Source: Alkaliphilus serpentinus
GTDB taxonomy: Bacteria; Bacillota; Clostridia; Peptostreptococcales; Natronincolaceae
Direction: 5' to 3'
DNA: 56,677 nucleotides
Assembly: GCF_009017255.1 (NCBI RefSeq)
Contig: NZ_WBZB01000054.1
Span: forward strand, 1-56,677
Shown: piece after piece, positions 28,455-37,449 of the stretch
How the letters are laid out: each line of letters starts with the position of its first letter
How positions within the stretch are numbered: position 1 is the first letter of the stretch
Translations under genes and position numbers: made by a program
The notes under the pieces: model-generated
Seen by the model: the letters and a program-made list of their open reading frames with translations, nothing else
Told to the model about the DNA's origin: nothing
Databases searched by the model: none

Positions 28455-28476
28455 TGAACACATATTCATATGTTCA
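28455..28476. promoter_or_regulatory. CadC operator
   Basis: Near-perfect 22-bp palindrome with TGAACA and TGTTCA ends and ATAT-TC-ATAT centre, the shape of ArsR/SmtB operators. It lies just downstream of the -10 box of cadC. Confidence 0.7.
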
Positions 28477-28481
28477 CTTAT

Positions 28482-28510
28482 ATTATATTCTCTACAGCAA
28501 TATTTTGCAA
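28482..28510 (-). promoter_or_regulatory. sigma-A promoter of cadC-cadA
   Basis: TTGCAA (28505-28510), 17 bp, TATAAT (28482-28487) on the minus strand. Confidence 0.75.
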
Positions 28511-28629
28511 TTAGTTTTATAGGTTTTTTTAGAAGTTTTACCCCAAATTATACTACATCCTTTATGAAGGCCCATTATATGATCATCTGCAAGGGTTTTT
28601 TCATAGCTGGATTAAAGATACGCAAAACA

Positions 28630-28653
28630 ATACCCCCTAATATCAGGGGGTAT
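28630..28653 (-). terminator. hairpin terminator after zupT
   Basis: ATACCCCCT pairs with AGGGGGTAT around six bases, 18 bp past the stop; minus-strand tail TGTTTTG is a modest T-run. Confidence 0.6.
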
Positions 28654-28670
28654 AGATAAAGTTATGATTC

Positions 28671-29483
28671 TTACGCAAATAATAAAAGGCTTAAGGCCAT
28701 TACAACCATTCCTGAAATGAGACCATAAATGGCTATGTGATGCTCTCCATATTTTTCAGCCGTTGGAAGCAATTCATCCAATGAGATATAGACCATAATT
28801 CCAGCAACCCCAGCAAAAATAATTCCAAACATGGCATCATTGAAAAATCTCATCAATAAAAAGTACCCTACTATAGCTCCTAAGGGCTCAGACAGTCCTG
28901 AAAGAAAGGAATAAAAGAATGCCTTTTTCTTATTGCCAGTGGCAAAGAATATTGGTACAGAAACGGCAATCCCCTCAGGAATGTTATGAATGGCAATAGC
29001 AACTGCTATACTGATTCCCAAGGCTGGATCCTGAATAGCACTGGTGAAGGTGGCTAATCCTTCAGGAAAATTATGAATTGCAATGGCTAAGGCTGAGAAC
29101 ATTCCCATTCTTAACAAAGCAGAGTCATTGATCTTTTCTTTCTTCATATCCTTTACATCCCGGATTTCATGGGGATTTTCTGCACTAGGAACAAATTTAT
29201 CTATGATGGCAATTAAGGCAATCCCTCCAAAGAAAGCAACGGTAGTTACCCAATATCCTTTTGTTGAGCCGTAAACTACTTCCAAAGAGGCCCTTGCCTT
29301 TACAAAAATTTCTACCATAGAAACATAAATCATGACTCCTGCAGAAAACCCTAAAGCTGCCGATAAAAACTTCTTGTTTGTTTGCTTGGTGTAAAAAGCC
29401 AAAGCACTTCCAATACCTGTAGATAACCCTGCAAATAAGGTAAGTCCGAAGGCAAATAACAATCTTTCTGTCGTTATATCCAT
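28671..29483 (-). CDS. zupT: ZIP family divalent metal transporter (ZupT-like)
   Basis: A 270-residue membrane protein with eight predicted segments. The paired metal-binding helices show [14 protein letters not shown] and [16 protein letters not shown], the ZIP signatures, and SGLSEPLGA follows. A charged cytoplasmic loop (about residues 95-120) separates helices 3 and 4. ZIP proteins import Zn, Fe or Mn. AAGGGG before the ATG. Placed between an efflux operon and a DtxR regulator, so it likely belongs to the same metal-homeostasis block. Confidence 0.92.
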   Translation of the reverse strand: MDITTERLLFAFGLTLFAGLSTGIGSALAFYTKQTNKKFLSAALGFSAGVMIYVSMVEIFVKARASLEVVYGSTKGYWVTTVAFFGGIALIAIIDKFVPSAENPHEIRDVKDMKKEKINDSALLRMGMFSALAIAIHNFPEGLATFTSAIQDPALGISIAVAIAIHNIPEGIAVSVPIFFATGNKKKAFFYSFLSGLSEPLGAIVGYFLLMRFFNDAMFGIIFAGVAGIMVYISLDELLPTAEKYGEHHIAIYGLISGMVVMALSLLLFA

Positions 29484-29592
29484 AATCCATTCCCCTTTTA
29501 AATGTATATTCTATTGCTATTATAAATTACCCATTTCAATACTTCATAAACACCGTTAATTACTAAATTGCTTTCTAACATAATATACCCTT

Positions 29593-30072
29593 CTATTCGT
29601 CAGACTTTATTCTAAAAGCCTCATACTGTTTTTGAATTTCCGGATTTAGTTGTAGAAAATTATTAAATAAGTCTATGACTTCTAAAGTACGGGTGCTTAC
29701 ATCGTGCTCTATTAGTTCTGTATCCTTCAGCAAAGTTTCTTCTATGCCTAAATTCCTCAAAAACCTTTGTATAATTTCATGCCTTTTTAACAGAAACTCT
29801 CCTATGGTTTTCCCCTCTTGGGTTAGTTGGATAATTCCATATCTTTGATAGACTATCAATTCCAGTTCACTTAGCTTTTGTACAATCTTGGTTGCAGATG
29901 AAGGCCTAACATTTAGTTTCCTCGCCAATTGGTTGACTCGAATATAGCCATCCTTTATACAGGTCCTATAAATCATCTCTAAATAATCCTCCATACTTGA
30001 GGTTAAGAGCTTATTCTCTGAATTGAGGATTTGATAGCCTCGAACTGTATGAAATTCTTTATTCTTTTTCAA
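29593..30072 (-). CDS. DtxR/MntR family metal-dependent regulator
   Basis: A 159-residue regulator with winged helix MEDYLEMIYRTCIKDGYIRV and LARKLNVRPSSATKIVQKLS, then dimer/metal domain with HEIIQRFLRNLGI and LIEHDVSTRTLEVID (metal ligands Glu/His). No SH3-like third domain, so of the MntR type. The N terminus has a 25-residue extension. TTG start with GGGGG upstream. Divergent from feoAB, which it probably represses when Fe or Mn is sufficient. Confidence 0.9.
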   Translation of the reverse strand: MKKNKEFHTVRGYQILNSENKLLTSSMEDYLEMIYRTCIKDGYIRVNQLARKLNVRPSSATKIVQKLSELELIVYQRYGIIQLTQEGKTIGEFLLKRHEIIQRFLRNLGIEETLLKDTELIEHDVSTRTLEVIDLFNNFLQLNPEIQKQYEAFRIKSDE

Positions 30073-30218
30073 AATTACATTCCCCCTGTTTTAGAATTTT
30101 CTATGTAACAAGTTTAACGAATTCTTCATATCTTAGTTATTAGGTATAGCGAATAAAGTTTCCTACAACTAATTTATGATATAACCTTATAAAAAATTAT
30201 GAGAAAGGGGTTTTTTAC

Positions 30219-30464
30219 ATGAATAAGAATTTAATATCACTTGATAAATTACCTGTGGGTTGTCTAGGCAAGGTAAAAAAGCTTATTGCAAATGGAATTA
30301 CTCGTAGAAGAATGTTAGATTTAGGATTAATTGATGATACAACGGTAGAATCCTTGAGAAAAAGCCCAGCGGGGGACCCCATTGCCTATGAAATCAGGGG
30401 AGCTGTCATTGCTTTACGCTCCGAAGAAGCATCAAAAATCCTTGTTGAGTCAATTCAACAATAA
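30219..30464 (+). CDS. feoA: FeoA family protein
   Basis: An 81-residue SH3-like FeoA domain: LDKLPVGCLGKVKKL, RRRMLDLGLIDDTTVE and a C-terminal YEIRGAVIALRSEEASKI. Cytoplasmic partner of FeoB in Fe(II) uptake. AAAGGGG before the ATG; 17 bp ahead of feoB. Confidence 0.93.
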   Translation: MNKNLISLDKLPVGCLGKVKKLIANGITRRRMLDLGLIDDTTVESLRKSPAGDPIAYEIRGAVIALRSEEASKILVESIQQ

Positions 30465-30481
30465 GATAGGAGGTATCTTAA

Positions 30482-32629
30482 ATGGGTCTAACGAAACAAT
30501 CTACTGGTACAGGCGCATTAAAGGAAATGTTTGAAGTTCAATTGGAATCACCAGATGACAAAGTCATTGCCCTAGCAGGCAACCCTAATACCGGTAAAAG
30601 CACAGTATTTAATAGCCTTACTGGACTTAATCAGCACACCGGAAATTGGCCTGGTAAAACTGTTACCAATGCCCAAGGTAGGTACGTGCATCAAAACCAG
30701 AAATATATATTGGTTGATTTACCTGGAACCTACTCTTTATTAGCTAATTCTGTAGAAGAGGAAGTTGCTAGGGACTTTATCTGTTTTGGCAATCCCCATG
30801 CAACGGTAGTGGTTACAGATGCCACCTGTTTAGAGAGAAATCTCAATTTAGTCCTTCAAATTACAGAAATCACCAATAAAGTTGTGGTGTGTGTAAATCT
30901 GATGGATGAAGCCAAGAGAAAAAAAATTAAGATTGATCTCGAAAAACTATCTAAATTACTGGGAGTGCCTGTAGTGGGCACAACAGCCAGAAACGGAAAA
31001 GGGTTAAAAGAACTGAAGGACATGGTAGAAAAGGTTGCTTGTGGCGAAGTAAATCCTACACCCACGAAAATAAGCTATGATGAAGTCCTTGAAAAGGCCA
31101 TAGAAGAAGTAGATCCTCATATTCATAAGTTAGTTGGCCATCAGATTAATAGTAAATGGGTATCTCTTCGTCTTATAGATGGAGATACCACCCTTTTAGA
31201 TTCTATCAATAGCTTTCTGAAATACAACTTATCGGAGGATAATATGTTACACATGAAATTAGAGGATGCTGGCACCAAGCTAAAGGCAGAAAATATTATG
31301 CTAGCAGATTTACGAGATATTATTGTTTCAAGTATTGTTAAGACTGCAGAAAATATTAGTAAGGAAGTTGTTTCTATAGAAAATGAAGCCTATAATCAGT
31401 TGGATCGTAAAATTGATAGTGTATTAACTTCTAGGCTATTTGGTATACCCATTATGGTTTCTCTTTTAGGCTTGGTTTTTTGGCTTACAATAGCTGGAGC
31501 CAATGTTCCTTCAGCTATGTTGGCGGATGGCTTATTTTGGATTGAGGGTCATCTAACTTCATTCTTTAGTTGGCTTGGTACCCCTGTATGGATACATGAC
31601 ATTCTTGTATTAGGGATTTATCGTACATTAGCCTGGGTTGTTTCTGTAATGCTTCCCCCAATGGCAATTTTCTTTCCATTGTTTACCCTACTAGAGGACC
31701 TAGGTTATCTACCTAGAGTGGCTTTTAACCTAGATTATTATTTCAAAAAGGCTTGTGCCCATGGAAAACAGGCTCTAACCATGTGTATGGGCTTTGGCTG
31801 TAATGCCGCTGGAATAATAGCCTGTAGAATCATCGATTCTCCACGGGAGCGATTAATCGCCACCATTACCAACAATTTTGTTCCTTGTAATGGGAGGTTT
31901 CCAACCTTAATTGCTTTAGCCAGTATATTTATCGCTGCTTCAGCTGGAGCCTTTAGTTCATTTGCAGCTACCTTGGCAGTTTTAGCAACCATCATATTAG
32001 GAGTTATAATAACCCTTTTCATCTCAAAATTATTGTCTAAAACCATATTAAAGGGATTACCTTCTTCCTTTACTTTAGAGTTACCCCCCTATAGGAAACC
32101 CCAGGTAGGAAGAATTATTGTTCGTTCGGTTTTTGATCGTACTTTATTCGTACTAGGTCGTGCAGTTGTGATTGCAGCTCCTGCTGGCTTGGTTATCTGG
32201 GTTATGGCCAATATTACTATTGGTGATGCTAGCATACTTACTCTTTGCGCACAATTTTTAGATCCCTTTAGCAGATTATTAGGCTTAGATGGATATATCA
32301 TGATGGCATTTATATTAGGTCTGCCTGCTAATGAAATTGTGATTCCCATTTTGATTATGAGTTACATGTCAAAGGGATCTATGCTAGAGTTAGACAGCCT
32401 AGCTGAAATGAGACAATTATTCATAGATAATGGTTGGACTTGGCTTACAGCAGTTTGTACAATGCTATTCTCATTAAATCATTGGCCCTGTGGTACTACT
32501 CTTTGGACCATCCGTAAAGAAACCCAAAGCTGGAAATGGACGGGAGTTTCCTTCTTAGTTCCAACTATCACAGGTATTGTAGTATGCTTTATAGTAGCTC
32601 AAGGGGTAAAATTATTGGGACTGATATAA
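30482..32629 (+). CDS. feoB: ferrous iron transport protein B (first copy)
   Basis: A 715-residue FeoB. The N-terminal G domain has G1 GNPNTGKST, G3 DLPGTYSL and G4 NLMDEA; a GDI-like helical region follows, then the membrane region with Gate motifs (LLEDLGYLPRVAF, MGFGCNAAG, NNFVPCNGRFPTLIAL). The Cys and Met residues in these motifs line the iron path. AGGAGG before the ATG. The second FeoB at 42716 is clearly divergent in sequence and lies in a differently ordered operon, so this is not a recent duplication. Confidence 0.95.
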   Translation: MGLTKQSTGTGALKEMFEVQLESPDDKVIALAGNPNTGKSTVFNSLTGLNQHTGNWPGKTVTNAQGRYVHQNQKYILVDLPGTYSLLANSVEEEVARDFICFGNPHATVVVTDATCLERNLNLVLQITEITNKVVVCVNLMDEAKRKKIKIDLEKLSKLLGVPVVGTTARNGKGLKELKDMVEKVACGEVNPTPTKISYDEVLEKAIEEVDPHIHKLVGHQINSKWVSLRLIDGDTTLLDSINSFLKYNLSEDNMLHMKLEDAGTKLKAENIMLADLRDIIVSSIVKTAENISKEVVSIENEAYNQLDRKIDSVLTSRLFGIPIMVSLLGLVFWLTIAGANVPSAMLADGLFWIEGHLTSFFSWLGTPVWIHDILVLGIYRTLAWVVSVMLPPMAIFFPLFTLLEDLGYLPRVAFNLDYYFKKACAHGKQALTMCMGFGCNAAGIIACRIIDSPRERLIATITNNFVPCNGRFPTLIALASIFIAASAGAFSSFAATLAVLATIILGVIITLFISKLLSKTILKGLPSSFTLELPPYRKPQVGRIIVRSVFDRTLFVLGRAVVIAAPAGLVIWVMANITIGDASILTLCAQFLDPFSRLLGLDGYIMMAFILGLPANEIVIPILIMSYMSKGSMLELDSLAEMRQLFIDNGWTWLTAVCTMLFSLNHWPCGTTLWTIRKETQSWKWTGVSFLVPTITGIVVCFIVAQGVKLLGLI

Positions 32630-32701
32630 TTTCAAAAAAACTTTGTAGATTTTATAGAGCTACTAACTAGTATCTTAAATATATTTAACTAATTTAACTA
32701 A

Positions 32702-32742
32702 AAACACTTTGCTCAAATAATCAGAGTAAAGTGTTTGATTTT
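32702..32742 (+). terminator. rho-independent terminator of feoAB
   Basis: AACACTTTGCTC pairs with GAGTAAAGTGTT (one G-U) and is followed by a T-rich tail. Confidence 0.75.
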
Positions 32743-32904
32743 GTATTTATTTAGCCATCTGACCTCCTTCAGCTTAGTAACTAAGTAAAATATATTTTAA
32801 GCAATAAAGGATATTTATACGATAATTTTGTGGTGGATTTGAATCATAACTTAATCAAATGCAGCATATCTATCTTTAAGAAGACAAGCTATAAGGAGGA
32901 TAAA

Positions 32905-33981
32905 ATGGAAAAGAAATCAATCATAATTCTTTTAATGATCATGATAATATTTGGATTTAATGTTTACTACAGCTATGGTGAAGAAGTAAGACAATATGAG
33001 AAGTATAAAGCAGTAATCACGGATATTAAAGAAAGAATTGAAAATAGGAGTAGAATTTATACAATCGAGGCGAGATTTATTGATGGTCCTTATGAAAATA
33101 AAACTATTGATTTTAATCATTTACCTATAGAAGGAACAAGCTCTGATGTTTCATTAAGAAAAGAGATGACTATCATTGTTAGCGTTCAATTGTTGGATGA
33201 CAGAATAGATTCTGTGAGTTTGTATGATGTAGAAAGAAGAGGAGTGTTAAAAGTACTAGCCGTTATCTTCATCTCCTTATTGATTATCTTTGGAGGATTT
33301 AAGGGGATACGAGCAGCAGTTTCATTGACATTAACATTAATACTAATTCTATTCTGCTTAGTTCCCTTGATATTAAAAGGATTTAATCCTTTATTGGCCT
33401 CAATTTTGACTGCATCCTTAGCTATCCTTATCAACTTTATTCTTATTGGTGGATTTAGCAGAAAAAGCTTTTGTGCAATAATTAGTACGATAGGTGGGAC
33501 AGTAATTGCCGGTTTATTTGCATATCACTTTGGCAATCTTATGGCCTTAACAGGTGTTTCTGAGGATACTATTCAAACCTTTATAAGCTATTCAAATATT
33601 AAAATAGATTACCGTGGCCTCTTGTTTAGTGGAATTATTATTGGAGCAATAGGGGCCATTATGGATGTGAGCATGTCTATTATCTCCTTCATATTTGAAA
33701 TGAAGGATAAATACCCCACAACTACTCCACAATCCCTTTTTAAATCAGGACTTAATGTGGGAAAGGACATGATGGCAACAATGGCTAATACACTAATTCT
33801 AGCATATGCAGGTGCTTCATTACCGATTTTTTTACTTTTTACCACTATGGAGGTTTCTTTTATAGATGCCATAAACCTAGAATTTATCTCAGAAGAAATT
33901 CTTCGTTCCTTATGCGGAAGTATTGGTTTAATATCAACAATTCCCCTAAGCTCCTTTATTGCTTCAATAAAAGCCAGGTGA
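32905..33981 (+). CDS. YibE/F family membrane protein
   Basis: A 358-residue protein from ATG 32905, with AAGGAGG six bases upstream; the longer frame from 32830 has no ribosome site. A signal-anchor helix (IIILLMIMIIFGFNVYY) is followed by an OB-like extracytoplasmic part to about residue 110, then seven or so membrane helices with the YibE/F signatures GGFKGIRAAVSL and IGAIGAIMDVSMSIISFIFE. Family function is not established; some lactococcal members accompany transport genes. Single gene with a strong terminator. Confidence 0.85.
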   Translation: MEKKSIIILLMIMIIFGFNVYYSYGEEVRQYEKYKAVITDIKERIENRSRIYTIEARFIDGPYENKTIDFNHLPIEGTSSDVSLRKEMTIIVSVQLLDDRIDSVSLYDVERRGVLKVLAVIFISLLIIFGGFKGIRAAVSLTLTLILILFCLVPLILKGFNPLLASILTASLAILINFILIGGFSRKSFCAIISTIGGTVIAGLFAYHFGNLMALTGVSEDTIQTFISYSNIKIDYRGLLFSGIIIGAIGAIMDVSMSIISFIFEMKDKYPTTTPQSLFKSGLNVGKDMMATMANTLILAYAGASLPIFLLFTTMEVSFIDAINLEFISEEILRSLCGSIGLISTIPLSSFIASIKAR

Positions 33982-33995
33982 AGCTTATAAAACAT

Positions 33996-34040
33996 AAAAT
34001 TGCCTATAATAGGTATCCGTTTCCTATTATAGGCAATTTT
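33996..34040. terminator. perfect 18-bp-stem bidirectional terminator
   Basis: AAAATTGCCTATAATAGG pairs perfectly with its complement around nine bases, between two convergent genes. Confidence 0.88.
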
Positions 34041-34053
34041 CTTCTTGTTTAGT

Positions 34054-35031
34054 TTAAACACTAAAAAGGAGTAATCCTTTTTCCTTCTTCAAAGTAGCTC
34101 TATTTTTATAAACTAAAAACTCTAAATGACTCATGGCTTCCCCTAGGGCAAAGGATTTTTGAGGTGGGGGAAAGCTGGCCCATGAATCAAAGGGAATTTT
34201 CCAACTCATTCCTTCTGCTACTTCCACCACTGTCATAGATCTTTCTGCCTCCCTCAAAATATTTTCTACCTCTTGAAGTCTAATCTCATGATGGGCAATT
34301 AATTCATCAATTCTCCCTCTGTGGTCTCTAATAACATTTCTATGGGATGGGAGAGTGAGATTTATATCTAAAGAGGAAATCTTTTTAAGGCTATGGATAT
34401 ACTGGTTAAGAATTACTGGGTACTGAAACCCCCAAAAGCCAATATTAGGAGTAATAGGGTTTAAAATATGGTCTCCTGAAAAGTAGATTTTGTGTTGAGG
34501 CTCGTATAAATTAATCATATGGGGGGTATGGCCTGGTACTGCAATAATCTCCAGCTTGTAATCCCCTATTGAAATAGTTTCTCCCTCTTCTATTGGGGTA
34601 TAATCAAAATCTTCATTAGGGGCATAGAGTCTCCCGGGGTGTTTATCAAAAAAGCCACCTTCTACCCTTTGCCCAAAGGCCTCCAATTGTTTCTTCATAG
34701 CAATCCAATTGTCCTCCTTCATCAATCCTTTGGTGGCTGCTCCATCTCCCCTACTCATATAGATTTGCCCTCCCCTTTTAAAAACCAAATGGGCAAGGCC
34801 AGAATGATCGGAATGAAGATGAGTAATTACCACCTTAGATTTTGGAATATCCACTTGCAACTCTATTAAGTTCTTTATAAAGGCTTCTTGACTTTCTTTA
34901 CAATTAAAACCCGTATCAATAATTAAGTTCTCATCCTCCCCCTTGATTACATAACTGTTTAAAGCCCTAAGGGGATTATTGGGAAGGGGAACCTCACAGC
35001 GGAAAATATTTCTAAACAACTCTTCAATCAT
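34054..35031 (-). CDS. MBL-fold metallo-hydrolase
   Basis: About 325 residues from the ATG at 35031 (AAAAGGA eight bases upstream); the frame extends to 35112 with an unlikely Lys-rich leader. Motif THLHSDHSG is the zinc-binding HxHxDH; further ligands are in VPGHTPHM and FSGDHIL, and SHRNVIRDH is a late His. A C-terminal helical winged region (about residue 240 on) is like RNase Z/LACTB2-type hydrolases. Substrate unknown; thioester, lactone or nucleic acid are options. Confidence 0.88.
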   Translation of the reverse strand: MIEELFRNIFRCEVPLPNNPLRALNSYVIKGEDENLIIDTGFNCKESQEAFIKNLIELQVDIPKSKVVITHLHSDHSGLAHLVFKRGGQIYMSRGDGAATKGLMKEDNWIAMKKQLEAFGQRVEGGFFDKHPGRLYAPNEDFDYTPIEEGETISIGDYKLEIIAVPGHTPHMINLYEPQHKIYFSGDHILNPITPNIGFWGFQYPVILNQYIHSLKKISSLDINLTLPSHRNVIRDHRGRIDELIAHHEIRLQEVENILREAERSMTVVEVAEGMSWKIPFDSWASFPPPQKSFALGEAMSHLEFLVYKNRATLKKEKGLLLFSV

Positions 35032-35146
35032 TAGATTCATCCTTTTTGTTTTATCTTTTTTATGTTTTTTAAGCCTACCTCTATTATAGTACACTGATTT
35101 ATTATACAACAACCCTTAAACTAGAATCTATTGAGGTAAAAGCATA

Positions 35147-35174
35147 ATGACCAGCTTATTAGAGAGCTGGTCAT
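35147..35174 (-). terminator. hairpin after mutY
   Basis: ATGACCAGCT pairs with AGCTGGTCAT eleven bases past the mutY stop; the minus-strand T-run is weak. Confidence 0.5.
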
Positions 35175-35184
35175 GAATATTGGT

Positions 35185-36285
35185 TTATATAGATTCATTT
35201 GTAGTTGGATCAAATCCATCAATTAATTGCCTTCGAAATTCCTTGAAGGCCGAAGCCATAGAGTACTCTCTAAGGAGTTCCTCTTTGGTAACCCACATCA
35301 AGTCTCTTTCCATATCTTGTACTTCTTCAACAGCTAAATAATATCCAGATAAAATCCATTGTATATGGGTGAAGATGGCCTTTGAGTTTTTTAATGGTTG
35401 GCACTCAATAACCTTCAAGCCCCACTCCTTTAACAGCTTGGTTAACTCTACACTTGATTTTTTTCCTTCTATATTGGGAAATTCCCATAGATCCTTTAAC
35501 AGCTTGGAATGTGTTCTTTTCTTGATGGCAAATCTACCCTTATGCTCCATCAGTAATACCGTTATTTCCTGTTGTTTTTTTTCAGCCCTTGGTGATTTAA
35601 TGGGTATTTCATTTTGCAATCCCTTTTCATAGGCTATGCATTCAGCTATTATGGGGCAGTTAAAACAATCTGGCTTAGAGTTGGGTTTGCAAATGATAGC
35701 TCCAACCTCGATTAGAGCTTGATTAAAATTTCCAATATCAACTGCTGGAAGTAGACTCTTAACCTGATGGATAATCTCCCTTTTCACTTTAGCATCCTTA
35801 ATATCCATTGTACTGCCAGTTAGTCTAGCCATCACCCTTAAGACATTTCCATCTACTGCAGCCACCCTTTCTCCAAAACATATGGAAGCAATTGCCCCAG
35901 CAGTATACTCTCCAATTCCCTTTAATTCCATAAGCTCCTTTGCCCTCTTGGGGAAAGCCCCTGCATGCTTTTCCATCAGGAATTTTGCTGTTTCCTTCAT
36001 ATTTCTAACTCTGCTATAATACCCCAAACCCTCCCAAAGCTTTAATAGTTGATGGTCTTCTACCTCAGCCAATGCCTTTAGGTTGGGGAGCCTATCGATA
36101 AAGCGTTTGTAATAGGGAATCACAGTATCTACCCTAGTTTGTTGTAGCATGATTTCAGATACCCATATCTCATAGGGTGAAGAACTTCCCCTCCAAGGCA
36201 TTTTCCTTTGATGGTTTTTATACCATTGGAGAAGTTTTCTTTGAAATTCAGTTATTTTATCCTCTTGAAATAATCTTGTTTCCAT
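35185..36285 (-). CDS. mutY: A/G-specific adenine DNA glycosylase
   Basis: A 366-residue MutY. Helix-hairpin-helix LMELKGIGEYTAGAIAS with the catalytic Asp in AVDGNVLRV, the catalytic Glu in SEIMLQQTRVDTV, and the 4Fe-4S loop with Cys in CKPNSKPDCFNCPIIAEC. The C-terminal NUDIX-like domain (about residues 235-360) recognises 8-oxoG. It removes A misincorporated opposite 8-oxoG. Weak ribosome site (GGGATGAG) before the ATG. Confidence 0.95.
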   Translation of the reverse strand: METRLFQEDKITEFQRKLLQWYKNHQRKMPWRGSSSPYEIWVSEIMLQQTRVDTVIPYYKRFIDRLPNLKALAEVEDHQLLKLWEGLGYYSRVRNMKETAKFLMEKHAGAFPKRAKELMELKGIGEYTAGAIASICFGERVAAVDGNVLRVMARLTGSTMDIKDAKVKREIIHQVKSLLPAVDIGNFNQALIEVGAIICKPNSKPDCFNCPIIAECIAYEKGLQNEIPIKSPRAEKKQQEITVLLMEHKGRFAIKKRTHSKLLKDLWEFPNIEGKKSSVELTKLLKEWGLKVIECQPLKNSKAIFTHIQWILSGYYLAVEEVQDMERDLMWVTKEELLREYSMASAFKEFRRQLIDGFDPTTNESI

Positions 36286-36382
36286 TCTTATTCACTCATC
36301 CCTTTTTAGTTATATTAATATCCTTTTAGGGGGTAGTGCTGACTTTTTTACTCCTATATATATGAAAAGAAAACCTAGCTAT

Positions 36383-37246
36383 CTATTCCGAAAGGCTGCT
36401 TACGGCTTTTGCTTTAGCTGTAACATAATAGTTGATGATACCAGCTACTATAATTAAGGCCCCTCCTAAAAAGGATAAAAAATCAGGTATTTCTGACCAT
36501 AAAACAATACCCCATAGGCTTGAGAATAGGATATTAATATAGGTGTATACAGAAAGCTCTGAAGCAGGGGCAAGCTTGTAGGCCGTTGTCATGAAAAACT
36601 GGGCCAGAAATGCTGAAATACCAATACTTAATAAGCCTAAAGATTCTGTTAGAGATGGCATAACCACCCCTTCAATCATCATAAAGGGTATGAGCAGGAT
36701 GCTGGATACCAAACAAAAGTAAAAAATGATGACAATGGGTTTGTCGGTTGCGGACAGCTTTCTAATAATGGTGTAGGCTGCACCTGCAAAAACAGCAGAT
36801 AAAAGGGCGAGTAGCCCTGGGATGATGGTTATGTCGAAGGTTGGTTTAATGATAATTACCGCCCCCAATAGACTCACCAAAATGGCTAGCTTCTGCCCAG
36901 TCTTAATTCTTTCTTTTAAGAAGGCCACTGCAAAAATCATAACGAAGAAGGGAGATAGTTTATTTAAAATAACAGCATCTGCCAGGGGTAGCCTTTCAAG
37001 GGCAGCATAGTATAACCCCACACCTGAAAGGCCTAGAATTGCCCGTAAAAGCATCCACAAGGGCTGATGTACTTTTATGCTGGTTTTTGTTCTAATCAGA
37101 GTTATAGAAACAGCCAAAAGGCCTATAAAGTTTCTAAAGAACATCTTTTCTGTCAATGGTAAATTAGGCACACTCTTAACGGAAGCTGCCATCACTGAGA
37201 AGAAAAATGCTGATATGATCATATATAAAATTCCTTTGTTTTTCAT
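36383..37246 (-). CDS. EamA (DMT superfamily) transporter
   Basis: A 287-residue protein with ten predicted membrane helices in two EamA repeats: first ending around LNKLSPFFVMIFAVAFLKERI, second around YTYINILFSSLWGIVLWSEIP. These proteins export metabolites or drugs; no substrate can be inferred. GAGGTGAG precedes the ATG. Divergent from the MFS gene. Confidence 0.92.
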   Translation of the reverse strand: MKNKGILYMIISAFFFSVMAASVKSVPNLPLTEKMFFRNFIGLLAVSITLIRTKTSIKVHQPLWMLLRAILGLSGVGLYYAALERLPLADAVILNKLSPFFVMIFAVAFLKERIKTGQKLAILVSLLGAVIIIKPTFDITIIPGLLALLSAVFAGAAYTIIRKLSATDKPIVIIFYFCLVSSILLIPFMMIEGVVMPSLTESLGLLSIGISAFLAQFFMTTAYKLAPASELSVYTYINILFSSLWGIVLWSEIPDFLSFLGGALIIVAGIINYYVTAKAKAVSSLSE

Positions 37247-37414
37247 GTTCTCACCTCACAAATCATTATTATAACATATTTATCAGTCGTTGGATATTTC
37301 CTTTGAACTCTAGCTGGCAAGGAAGTTTTTTCTTTTTCCTCCTTTAATGTTTAAGAGCTGATTATAACAGAATTAATTTCTGTAATCAAATATTTAGTAA
37401 AGCTGAATTTTCTT

Positions 37415-37443
37415 TTGCTTTTCTGTCTTATAAATTATATAAT
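37415..37443 (+). promoter_or_regulatory. promoter placing the start on the MFS ATG (leaderless)
   Basis: TTGCTT (37415-37420), 17 bp, TATAAT (37438-37443). The -10 ends seven bases before the ATG at 37450, so transcript and coding start would coincide. Confidence 0.5.
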
Positions 37444-37449
37444 TTATCT

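Noticed and set aside
30073-30218. DtxR or Fur box before the first feoAB
   Set aside because: Words such as TTAGTTATTAGGTATAGC are suggestive but not palindromic enough to call.
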